64,000 nt of DNA, taken from assembly GCA_001599935.1 (NCBI GenBank), contig BCIJ01000027.1, positions 62,001 to 126,000 of the forward strand, given 5' to 3'. Both the position numbers and the translations under genes were made by a program. Under the pieces are notes generated by a model that was not told where the DNA came from, ran no database searches, and worked only from the letters and a program-made list of their open reading frames with translations. How positions within the stretch are numbered: the first letter of the stretch is position 1; each line of letters begins with the position of its first letter. This DNA comes from Holtermannia corniformis (taxonomy: Eukaryota; Basidiomycota; Tremellomycetes; Holtermanniales). Of the stretch, positions 21,455-31,467 are shown piece by piece.

Positions 21455-21921
21455 CTGCAAGGTTGTTAGCTTGGTTTAGGCATGACAGAGTGAGGTAGAC
21501 TGTGGCGCTGATACAACACCGATGTTGCGAGCGGGCTCTAGCCGAGCTAGTGTCGAGTCACACTCCAGACACGTCAACGGATGCACCGCCTGCGCGAGAC
21601 ACTCTGCATGCCCGCTCACCCCAAACGGAATTAGCATGCAGTTACAGAGCGGTACAAGGACAAGTCCCGCGCCGCATCAAAGACCACCACTGGAAGCCCG
21701 TCGGCTTCGAGATCTGCAGCCCGTCACGGCACGCGTCCACGTCGTTAAAAGCTTTTCACGCGCCAAAGTGCAGCGCTCTGCTCGACTCTGGCAGGTATGA
21801 TCAAGCTTGATCGATTGCAGAGACGCCGACAAAACAGGAAAGTAACAAACTCGAGAGATCGCAAGCGAAAGACAACAGCCGGTATGGCTGACCGCGTGTG
21901 CGAATCGCTCGTGTCTACCGT
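21455..21921. other. Intergenic, nothing recognised
   Basis: No supported coding sequence or RNA. If the acidic exon at 21299-21454 belongs to the seipin gene, this would be an intron. Confidence 0.3.
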
Positions 21922-23747
21922 TCATCTTCTCAGAGAGGCCTTGTTAACAGCCAAAGAAGTTGCCCGGAGTATGGTAGTGAGGCCAGCCAACATTTCCTCG
22001 ACGTCGTCGTAGCTTGAGACAGCTTCAACGCGCCCCAGGCTGCAAGCCAACCCTCCCAGTCCCTCAACTGATAGATCACCCAGGTCCAGCAATCCACCAA
22101 TTCCAAAGCACTCACCCCTCCAACCGTCGAGCTGCTCGCAGCACTCGGCGCCAACGTTTTGCCCATGCGCCTGTCAACCGGCAGTCTTTCCCCAATGCCA
22201 CTGGCGACATCCGAGCCCGTCTGCACAATCTCCCATTCCCTCTGTCGACGCCTCGCTTCCGCTTCTTGCTCTTGATCGAGTTTCTCAAACGTATCGGGTT
22301 GGCTATCGGTTTCGTTCGGACGCGAGCTGGTGCCGGAACCGGAGAAGAGCCATGAGATGAGGAGAAAGGCGAGCAGGCTGCTACTGAGCGTGATGCCGAG
22401 GGCGAGCGGTGGGAGGATGAGGAGGGGTGGAAGGGGGTGCGAGGTGAGCAGCCACCGGATCCCGGTGGGACGAGGGTAGAAGCGGACAATGACCCAGCCG
22501 GTTGTGCGGACTTCGCGTGGGTGTTTGGTCGAGTCGGTGAAGAAGTCTTCGCGGCCTGCAAGATGGGTTAGCGTTGAATGAGGCAAGGTGACAGACGTGC
22601 TGGCATCGGCGAACGGTCTCCTGCCACCCGTAGCCAAGTCCAAACTCACCGATCGAGACAAACACACCACCGACAATCCTGTCTCCACCTCGAAACGGCC
22701 TCAACACGACCCCCTCGGCCATCTGCTTTTGCACCAGCACGACGTCCTTCCCGTTCTTGGCGTGATGGGACTTTGGGCGACCGACAGTACCAGCATTAGG
22801 GCAGAACGATCGCATTGGCCAGGGAAGGACGCAGGGCGCCCAGGATGTGAGCAAACTGATGGATGGAAGCGGGAGCGAGGGGAGTGGGAGGATGCCGGTG
22901 GTGCGAGGCGGTGGTGGGAGTGACTGTTACGTGTCAGCATGTCAGCATGACTGTAGCTGGGTAGGACCGAGCTACAAACCGGCTGCGATGCAGAGTACAG
23001 AGTCGTGTCTGGATTCTTGACCGATCGGAGGTCGAGGTTGAGCATGAAATTGCCTGCTGGATGTCAGCTATCTTCTGGTTGCGGGAGAGACGGACCCATG
23101 TCCTCGTACGCCTTGTCGGGTCTCACGAGCTCGAGTTCGAGTTGGACGTCATACCGCAGATCTTCCTGAAAGTCGGTCATGCTGAGCGGGATGATGGTGT
23201 GAGGGGTTGGGTTGGTCTTGGAGCTGGCGTTGGGTGTCAACAACGAGCATATAGAGCAGGTCTGGGGACTTGTGCCATAACGCAAGCGTGATGCTGGATC
23301 GTAGGACTCACCCATAGATCAACCACCCGTCCGCCTGGACGATCCCGCCCGTACCCCACGACCACCAGAACGCAACGACCGCCAGGACGGAGAATGTTCC
23401 CGACACCAGGATCAGCAACAACATTAGGACCGCCTTGAGAGCGAGCGAGAGCGTGAGAGGCGACGTCAAGGTCCGGTAGAAGATGTTGTATGGAACTCTG
23501 ACACTGTGGCACCGTCAATTGTATCCTGTCCGCGTCACAGTCCCAGCACCCACGGTGCAGTCAGCAGCCTGCCGAGGAGGTTGACAAACTCGAGAAAGTC
23601 GGGCTCATGCTCGGGTCGTTGGAGGACGCCCGCACGGCGGTGGCGATACCCGGTGCTGGTCGTGCTGGCACCCGGATTGTAGCCTCGAGGTGGATAGCGC
23701 GGAACGAGAGATGGATCGCGTTGGCGTGCACGGAGATGGCTCTCCAT
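21922..23747 (-). CDS. Seipin (BSCL2/Sei1 family), lipid-droplet biogenesis
   Basis: ATG at 23747 opens a basic N-terminal cytosolic segment (MESHLRARQRDPSLVPRYPP). Next comes a strongly hydrophobic helix with ALKAVLMLLLILVSGTFSVL (about 23430) followed by AFWWSWGTGG. The lumenal domain reads YDVQLELELVRPDKAYEDMG then FMLNLDLRSVKN, the conserved beta-sandwich core of seipin. After a helical stretch, GWVIVRFYPRPTGIRWLL precedes a second membrane helix (LLILPPLALGITLSSSLLAF) and a charged cytosolic tail. Seipin forms ER oligomers at ER-lipid droplet contacts. The C-terminal end depends on whether an intron near 22110-22030 is removed; both readings stop at 21922-21930. Confidence 0.82.
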
Positions 23748-24465
23748 CGTGTCGCTCGGTGTCACTGTTCAGGAGGGAAGATGGTGTCGACTGTGGATGT
23801 TGGTGAGAGCAAGTGACCATCCACCACGGGAACGACCATCAAGGACTCGCGCACTTGTGAGAGACGCTGGCTGTAGCTCACGACAGGTTGCTATTTGACA
23901 TCAGATCGGTCGAGCACACGAAAAGTCGATCATCGGCTGTGTGAACGATCTTATGAGCTGTGATCGGATCAACGGTCATCGTGTCGAGTTCAAGCAGCAG
24001 GGTAGTAATGCTTGTCTGGCAGCCTGCAGATCTCACACGCTTTACATCGAGCTGGCTGAGCAACAGAGCATCAGCAATACTGCTCTGGCGCATGCTTGCT
24101 CAGCCCAGATCGACCATGGTATCAATCCAAGGTCAATCCTCAGACCGTGTGACTGTGTGAACTGAGCGTGCTCCGGAAAGCGCCGTTACCCAGCTTGCTA
24201 TGAGAAGGCGCAAAGGTTTACATGTCTGAAGATGGCAGCCCGGCGATAAGAGCATCTCACTGAATAAGAGGGACCGGGACCGCTCAGAGGCACTGGCACC
24301 GCCCCAGCACAAGCGCATGACCGGATCTCGCCCTAGTCGCCAAGGTAGAGGGTGGTAAAGCAGCCAACAGCTTGCATACGTGGGTATCACAACCAGAGAT
24401 CTCGTCACACCCTCCCACTCTACCATCATCCACCCTGCTGCTGCTACTGGCCCATATCACCGCTG
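23748..24465. other. Intergenic, nothing recognised
   Basis: About 720 bp between the seipin start and the end of a minus-strand family A copy. Short ORFs on both strands have no recognisable content. It presumably includes the seipin promoter. Confidence 0.4.
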
Positions 24466-25543
24466 TTACAGTTCATCTTCATCTTCAACCTCGTTGATTC
24501 CGTCGTCCACCTTGTCATTGCGAAACCGCTTCCGAGGGGAACGAGATACAGGGGTAGCGAGAATCAGAGAATCGGATGGGGTATAGCTTGCCGCCACCGA
24601 CACGACTCTGTGATAAGGCGGATTGGGGTCGTCGACTGGACTTGCCTGACTTTGGGGAAGCGCATAATCTACAGCCGAAGCGCCATCGTCGTCGCTGAAT
24701 TGCGTTCGACTGATCAGGGCGAGCAGAGGTCGGAGGAGCACAGGCCACTCGGCGCGGCGGGTCTCGACCTCGTTCAAGTCAAACGCGAGAGGTGACCTTT
24801 CGGGGTGATCCATCAGAGAGGCTCAGCTCTGTGCATTGACATCCACATGACTCACCATGTCCGCCATGAGGCCGGGAAGCAAAGCGAGCTTGTCCTCGCC
24901 CGCTTCTCTGCTCGCGTAGACATCATAACCCTCTGCATTGGACCTCGGTCTCGCAGCAGCGATTCGGTACGCGAAGGGCGAGTAAAGGTCCAATCGCCTT
25001 TGATCTTGTGCTCGCCGTCGCCAGCTCGGCATCTGCGAGGATATGCGCGGCAGCATCGTACAAGTTATGCTTGACTCCCAGCACAGCAAAGTAGGCAAGC
25101 GTCTGCTCGCACTCCGGGTAGTCGATGCTCTCGTTTGGGATCACGTAGAGCAGCTCGCGGTAGTGATTCGGGGGCGACCAGCTGCGTCGTGGCTTTGGCT
25201 GGCAAGAGGTCAGGATTCCCGCCAGACCACTTTGTCACCTACGCGTGCTTCCGCTGATTAGTCACAGAGCCCTCGGAAACGAGACGGGATCGCACTCGAG
25301 CAAATCGGTGCCCGCGCGAGCCACCGTCATGTAGCTCGATGGAGCCGAAACTCTCGTGCAGATGGCCCAAGGTCTGCACAAGGTCAGAACAAGCGCCAAG
25401 AAAGCGCCGTGAGCTCACAGACAGGTGATAGCCCATTTGATACTGATCGGAGAATTGATCTCGCACATGGTGATATCCGCTTTGGATACATCTAGCATGG
25501 CTTTGATGACGCGGACAGTGTCTGTGTGGGACTCTGGATCCAT
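24466..25543 (-). CDS. Family A paralogue 4 (minus strand)
   Basis: Start MDPESHTDTVRVIKAMLDVS at 25543. Later exons read TVARAGTDLLECDPVSFP, then ELLYVIPNESIDYPECEQTL and AYFAVLGVKHNL (about 25165-25085). Next come LDLYSPFAYRIAAARPRS, GYDVYASREAGEDKLALL and PGLMADM. A final exon starts MDHPERSPLAFDLNEV, equivalent to LDYPDQLPRAIRL of copy 1. The tail holds SYTPSDSLILATPVSRSPRK followed by an acidic end (stop 24466), the best preserved form of the shared C-terminal motif. The first half is the least similar of the set, and the junction before the last exon is not clean, so local decay is possible. Function unknown. Confidence 0.62.
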
Positions 25544-26245
25544 GTTGTGGTGGGTGAACCGTCGTCGATGGTTGAACGGTGGCACATGGTTACCCGGCCA
25601 AACCCCAGTCGGGGCGGTGGGCTCAGCTCGCGCAAAGCAAGCATCCGAGCAGACGATGCGTGCCAGGCTTGGAGCACACATGCGCTGCAATCAAATAGAC
25701 GTCGGTCAGTTTCCACAATCATAGCAGCTAATCTGACGTTTCTTCCAGCATGAGATGGCCTAGCGCACAATCCGCCATGTCGTCACGCAGACTCGTGAAT
25801 CAGAGCCTACCGGCCGAATTTGACCTTGAATGGCTTTGCGTCACGGATCCTACGCCGCATATCGTCGTGAGCACAATGCAGCTAGCAAGTCAGTCGTCCA
25901 CCCTGCGCGTATACTTTCTCTGATCTTTGCTTCCACCCACACGAACCATAGGCAGCTGCCGAGTCCCAGGCGTCGAGTTGGCTACGTTTGTGTTCGTGTT
26001 GTGCTGCAGGCACGCACGACTTGTTTGTTGATCGGGGGCCAGGTTGCAGGACGCACCGGGAGGTATGGAGAGCGTGCCGGAACGGCATCGACCGATGCCA
26101 CACGGTCAAGCAAGCATACAGGCATAAACATGGCATGAGAATTGTACGATTCAGTGAGTGTCGGGCAGCGGTGCCCATTGTCATGATCATGCTCGTCTCC
26201 GTTGAGGTCGCAACTCGTATCTCCCGCCGCTTCCGGTGCGTTTTG
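25544..26245. other. Intergenic, nothing recognised
   Basis: About 700 bp between family A copies 4 and 5. No recognisable gene. ORF 25882-26340 (minus) partly overlaps the tail of copy 5 in another frame and is a shadow. Confidence 0.4.
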
Positions 26246-27413
26246 CTAATGTTGCCCTTGTTCCTCGTCCTGGATGTCCTTTGTGTCGGCCTCGGCTTTC
26301 CGAGGTGAGCGAGAAAGCGGCGTTGGCAGTATGGAGTCATCAGGACTATCGCCGCCGTTATAGCTTTGAAGGCTAGCCAGAATGGGCACCAGATTTGGAG
26401 CTGGAAAGAGAAATCGGCGCGGTGACAGGTGCGGACGTTTGTGCGCTTGGCGTTGTGCCAGCAAAGGCTGGTGGATACACCAGCTCATCAACGGAGCAAA
26501 GGTCGATGCCGCGCGGCAGAGCTTCAGGGTGATCCAACTATATGCGTGGATCAGTCATGTAGCTCTCGAGCGAGACTGCATACGATTTCCGCAATGATCG
26601 AAGGCAGCAATGCCTGCCGCTCGAGGTCGCGAGCCGGGTATGTCGAGTGACACTCGAAGCCATCACGATTGACCAAAGGGCGGGCTGCGGAGAACTGGTA
26701 GCCATTCGGAGAATAGGCCAAGATGAAGGTCCAGGTGCGGATCCCGTCCTCCCTTGACTTGGATCAGCCGTGCTAAGCGAGAGCTGAGAGACGCACAGAT
26801 TGCGCTTGGCGGCAACGACGGCCCAATAGGCCATGATATACTCGTGGTCACGGAATGACAGGCCGTCGCGCGGTACGACGTAGAGCAGTACGCCAGAAGT
26901 GTTGCCCATGGTGGGGGACGCGATCAGGGGGTCGCGATTGACTTTCCTGCCTGCCATCGTTTCAATGGTATCCACTGTAAGAGAACGAGGTCGACTTACG
27001 AGCCACGGGGTGCCGTTTGAACACCATGCCTACTTTGACTTGCAGATCTGGAACAGTCTGAAGATGCCCGTGTTCGTGCATGACAAACGGCTCGGTTTGC
27101 TGATTCTTGCGACAGTGCCAGGCGACGTGGGAGACGAGATGAAAGCTCAAATGCAGCCTGATGACGCTCTAAGAGTCTTCAGCATGGATCGGTACTACTG
27201 AATGGTACGCACGGGAAGCAGGTAGCCAGACTTGTAGTCGGCGAGGAGGTTGACTTCAGCATCCCAAAGCGACGGACCGACTGCATACACGTCGCCGGGA
27301 TCGGTCGTCACCACTGATTTGGAGACTCTGCAGATGTTGACCTGAGCTCGCAAGGTCTCAAGCTGGTCCTGAGCGAGCTCGACGATCTGTTCGGGATCCT
27401 TGGGATGGTCCAT
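26246..27413 (-). CDS. Family A paralogue 5 (minus strand)
   Basis: Start MDHPKDPEQIVELAQDQLET at 27413. Exon 1 ends LADYKSGYLLP before a GTGCGT donor. Exon 2 (about 27165) reads LHLSFHLVSHVAWHCR then VKVGMVFKRHPVA. Exon 3 has GVLLYVVPRDGLSFRDHEYI and MAYWAVVAAKRNL. Exon 4 has TWTFILAYSPNGYQFSAARP and LLPSIIAEI, and the next starts LDHPEALPRGIDLCSVDEL. Read straight, that exon stops at 26373. The conserved tail SYNGGDSPDDSILPTPLSRS occurs in another frame and stops at 26246, so either another intron or a frameshift lies near 26400. The intron positions match copies 1 and 2. Function unknown. Confidence 0.7.
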
Positions 27414-27639
27414 CGTTGTCAGTGGTCGGTGGCTGGAACGCACTTGACGACCGAACGGGTCAAACTCATAGAGTATGGGACTGTCAACACTGTTGGAGAT
27501 GCACTGATCCGCTCGGAGTAGCACACGACAACCCTGCTCGTCCTTTGTCGGCGGTTCCAACGCCGCGACGTCGGAGCCGAGATAACGAGTGATCGTCGCT
27601 CTCACTCGCTTCAATCATATATACAACCACATCGACATC

Positions 27640-29681
27640 ATGGCGCCCAAGAAGATGATCATTGACACCGAGTGCGTCGTCCGGGCTGGCTCGTCAATCG
27701 AGCTGACTGACGCTTTTCGTAGCCCCGGGGTCGACGACGTGCTCGCTATCCTGCTGGCCTTGGCATCGGTCAGTATCTTCCCATACGGCTTGTCCCATCC
27801 CGTCCGGTCGCGCTCCTATCCGCTCTAGGATCTTTGCAGCCTCTTTACATCAAATCTTGCTCATTCACCCCCTCCGTCAGCTTCAACTCTCGCTAACGCT
27901 CCCAGCCCGAAGTCTCTGTCGAAGCCATCACCATCGTCTTTGGCAACACTTCAGCCCCTTCAGCCTACGCCAACCTCTTGAAGATCTACCACGCCCTCGA
28001 CGCAGAGCTCTCGACGCTGCCAAAAGCAAGCAAGCGATATGACAATGTTGTCGGCGGACGGAACAGGGTCAAGCTGGCACTGGGAGAGGAGGGACCGATC
28101 GCCGGTGAGAAGAGTCTGGCGGCTTATTTCGTGAGTGGTCATTTAGACGAGCTTTGTGGGAGAGGGATGAGCCTTGGGGTTTGGTAGGGCACGAGCAGGC
28201 CGTTACTTGCTCGCTCGAGCAATCCGCCGGCCCAATCTCTTGCCCACCACCCCACACCTCTACCCGGTCTCAACCAGCTCCCCCTATGCAACCTCCGTAC
28301 CATACGCTCACACATCCAGCACGGCCCAGACGGCCTCTCCAACATCTCGGAATCCCACCCAGAACTGACCCCGCCCCAACTCGAACCCGGGTCGGCACAC
28401 AAGCACCTTGATATCGAGACCAAGCCGGCGTACGAGGTCATTCTGGACACGATCAGGGCGTCGCCGGGAGAGGTCACGGTCGTTGCGCTCGGACCGCGTG
28501 AGTGATTCTTCTGATATTCATGACTGAACGGGCTGGAGTGTGCATCTTTGCGACTGGCTTCCGCTAGAGGATTCACTTGGCATCGGAGTAGACTCCGTCA
28601 TCCTTCGTGACTCCTCACAGCCGAGGCTTGACGAGTGATCGCAAGCCTCACCTCTGGCAGCATGGCGTACTGTAGTCTGTGACCGTAGAGTATTGATCAC
28701 GCTGCGCAGCGTGGTGAACCGGTGGTCAGACGTCTATAGGTCACCGTCTTGCCTACAGTCGATCGTCTTCCTATCACCGACCCATGCTAACCACTCGCAG
28801 TCACCAACGTCGCGCGTGCGCTCCGCTCATCACCCGAGACGTTTGCTCAAATCGGCGAACTCGTCTGGATGGGCGGTGCCCTCGATCACCCCGGCAACAC
28901 CTCGGCCTCCGCCGAATTCAACTGCTACGCGGACCCATACGCCGCCGACGAGATCCTCACTGCCGTCCGCGAAGGCGCCTTCACTCTCACAATGGCCCCA
29001 TTGGACATCACGACCCCCCACACGATCCCATTCGACGACCTGATCCACCCAGAGGGCGACAAGAGCGTCACACCCTTGCAGACGTTCACAACGGCCATGC
29101 TCCACCGTGTACGCAAGCTTCAAGCTAGCTTTGGCCTCAGTGACGCGATGGAGATGCACGATCCATTGGCCATCTGGTATGCTCTTGCCACGATCGGTGG
29201 CGAGGGAGAGGGCTGGGCGCTGCAGTCGCGTGATTTCGCGATCGAGAGGACTGGCGAGCTCACGAGGGGGATGTGTGTTATCGACAGGCGGTGAGTTTCT
29301 GTGAGCGTGATACTGTCAGGGTTGTGTTGCCCGAATGCGGCTTGTGCCGACGCCGACCGGCAGATGTTTGCGAAAGGCATGCTATTCAGTCCCCAGCGGA
29401 CTTGGGCTCTTGTCTGCACCTCGGCTGGGTAATGCTTGACCACGGCTGACGATCCCAGCGGCGAGGGCGCCAACCAGGGCGACCGCACCAAGTCGACCGT
29501 GCTCGCCGCCAACGGTGTCCCTGAGCAACCGCTCACGCTCCCGCCCAAGGACGACACGATTGATCGCATGGGCCAGCCTACGGCGCTGGTCAAAGATCGA
29601 CCGAGGGTCATCACTCAGACGCCGGGCAAGGAAGTCTTGCGCAAGGTACTGCTGGGTCGGGTGTTTGGCACCAACATCTAG
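27640..29681 (+). CDS. Inosine-uridine preferring nucleoside hydrolase family protein
   Basis: ATG 27640. Removing the first intron restores the metal-binding signature IIDTDPGVDD, the defining Asp cluster that coordinates calcium in nucleoside hydrolases. Next comes VEAITIVFGNTSAPSAYANL. After a long intron (about 28501-28800), LTNVARALRSSPE, WMGGALDHPGNTSASAEFN and YADPYAADEIL follow. MHDPLAIWYA supplies the late conserved Asp. The enzyme hydrolyses the N-glycosidic bond of ribonucleosides; exact substrate cannot be told. The last exon (about 29461) ends VFGTNI. The 3' end converges with the gene at 29734, 52 bp away. The long intron, against about 50-80 nt elsewhere in this gene, is unusual. 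Confidence 0.88.
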
Positions 29682-29733
29682 AGCTCAATCGCATGTATAC
29701 ATCATCCGCGCATCATTATACAGGCCCAAGGGT

Positions 29734-30291
29734 CTAGTCCACCTCTTTCCACAAGGCTACCAGGTCATCCACCGCCTTGTCCTTCTTGAGAGGCGGTTTC
29801 GTGAACGCCCCACCGACGGGCGAGAGTGGGGACATGTAGAATGGTGTCGGAGGGAAGCTCGGGTTCTGAGGCGAGACCACACGAGGCCGGGTCGTGAAGG
29901 GATTGGGGATACGGTAGTGAGGGGACGGGGTCATAGGTGATGGCAGGAAGAACAGCTTGTTGCGCTTGCCCTGTTCGATTGCAGGCTTGGCTATTGGCTG
30001 TGGAGGGGAGCGGTTGCGCGGGCTCAGAGGCGATAGTAACGCCGCAGTGTCGCTTGCCGACGTTGTCGGCGACAACGTGAGCGGTGGCGGCTGCTTGCGC
30101 TTGCCTTGGCTCTCGCTCGCACGCGACGCAGCGCTGTCGGACGAATCACCTCTCATGAGCTCTGGCCGAGTAGGCTGCAGCGACTGCATGAACGATATCG
30201 GTGGAAGGTAGTGATGGTAGCGCGAAGGCGGGTGTGTGTGCACACGAGTGGTCGATGACGGTTTGGACGGCGGCGGGCTTTGAAGTGCCAT
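29734..30291 (-). CDS. Disordered Ser/Pro-rich protein, unknown
   Basis: Uninterrupted 185-codon frame from ATG 30291 (MALQSPPPSKPSSTTRV). Nearly the whole protein is predicted by eye to be disordered, rich in Ser and Pro with many SP and TP sites (LSPLSPRNRSPP, PSPMTPSPHYRIP). A short hydrophobic-acidic C-terminus DDLVALWKEVD may be a docking helix. Sites of this kind are typical targets of proline-directed kinases; that is inference. No family is recognised. It converges on the nucleoside hydrolase gene. Confidence 0.6.
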   Translation of the reverse strand: MALQSPPPSKPSSTTRVHTHPPSRYHHYLPPISFMQSLQPTRPELMRGDSSDSAASRASESQGKRKQPPPLTLSPTTSASDTAALLSPLSPRNRSPPQPIAKPAIEQGKRNKLFFLPSPMTPSPHYRIPNPFTTRPRVVSPQNPSFPPTPFYMSPLSPVGGAFTKPPLKKDKAVDDLVALWKEVD

Positions 30292-30752
30292 TCTGTGGTG
30301 AGAAAGGTGCGTCCGTCGACGTCGCCGAGGTCAGGCGGGGTCGAAGCGGCAAGATCGCTCGACCGTCAGTGTGTTGTTTGTTTGTGGGGTGCAAGCCTGC
30401 AAGCGGCTGGGAAAGGCGAACATGGACAAAGCTCAAAGGGCCGATCGAAAGGCTGCCATCAGCCTCCGGATGGAGCGCCGCTGCCCCTGGCTTGCTAAAC
30501 GGTGACCTAAAGGCAGGGCAAAGGAAGGTGACGGACACCGTTGCGAGCTTTAGAACGGTGGCGCGATGCCCCAGGACGTGTCCTCATCCAGTCGGAACGT
30601 TGTGCTTCGGAAACTAAAGGCGAGCATCAGCGCGTGTGTCGCCGAAGGACTGCCCAGTAAACTGACCCAGCTCCGAGAACGCCACCTGCTCCTTGCCAGG
30701 AAGCAACTAGACCGATCGCAACCCATTCGGGTGTCTTGATCGTAGCAAATGA

Positions 30753-31418
30753 TCAACACATGCTGGGTGTCACACGGGAACTCACCGGTACACCCGTTCG
30801 TAGAGGAAACAAACGAGCGGCGCGCTCGATCCCTGCTGTGTCCCTCCCTGCGATGGTTATCGCATCCACTTTGCAGAAAAGTATGCCAGAGTTCATCGAG
30901 ATCCGTCCTGTCCCAGGAGGCAGAGACGGTGGTTGGGTTCCCCTGCGTGGCTTGGGGACGGGATCAATGTAGACAACATTGCTATCGCCAAACTGATCCG
31001 CCTGGCGCAAATCGGGCGCTTGTGCAGTATCGATGATCCGTGCTGCCATGCGATGGTAGACCAGCAACCCATGACGAAGTCTTTTCGCGAGGGACAGGCG
31101 GTGTTTGTCGGCAACTTCGACGACGATGATGACTTGCTGCTTGCTAGACAGGAATCGTATCATCGATCCGCCACCGGTACTGCGCGGTCTGTCGGGTATC
31201 TGCTTCCACTTCCACCCATGGTCGAGATGTAGTTGACGGTCCGTCGACTGGGTGTATTCGTATATATCACCATCCACTCGCACTTCGGCGACGAACAGTC
31301 CTGCAAGGTTGACGGTAAAGGCTTGTACGTTGATGGTGGTGATGTCAATGTCGACATGACGGTCGTCTGGCCTTGCAGACAAGACACGAGGAGTCAAGAC
31401 GACATGCAAACGCGACAA
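30753..31418 (-). CDS. Possible hypothetical protein
   Basis: Open frame of 221 codons beginning at a TTG, with no in-frame ATG until MIRFLSSKQQVIIVVEVADK. The composition is protein-like: alternating hydrophobics (FTVNLAGLFVAEVRVDGDIY), no low complexity. No family is recognised. It could be the spliced remainder of a gene whose first exon is missed. It lies 50 bp beyond the 3' end of the esterase gene on the same strand. About 460 bp upstream of it (30292-30752) hold nothing else I can support. Confidence 0.3.
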   Translation of the reverse strand: MSRLHVVLTPRVLSARPDDRHVDIDITTINVQAFTVNLAGLFVAEVRVDGDIYEYTQSTDRQLHLDHGWKWKQIPDRPRSTGGGSMIRFLSSKQQVIIVVEVADKHRLSLAKRLRHGLLVYHRMAARIIDTAQAPDLRQADQFGDSNVVYIDPVPKPRRGTQPPSLPPGTGRISMNSGILFCKVDAITIAGRDTAGIERAARLFPLRTGVPVSSRVTPSMC

Positions 31419-31467
31419 CCTACAAATTTACGACAATCAGTACTCTTTCCGCAATTAGATCTTCACC

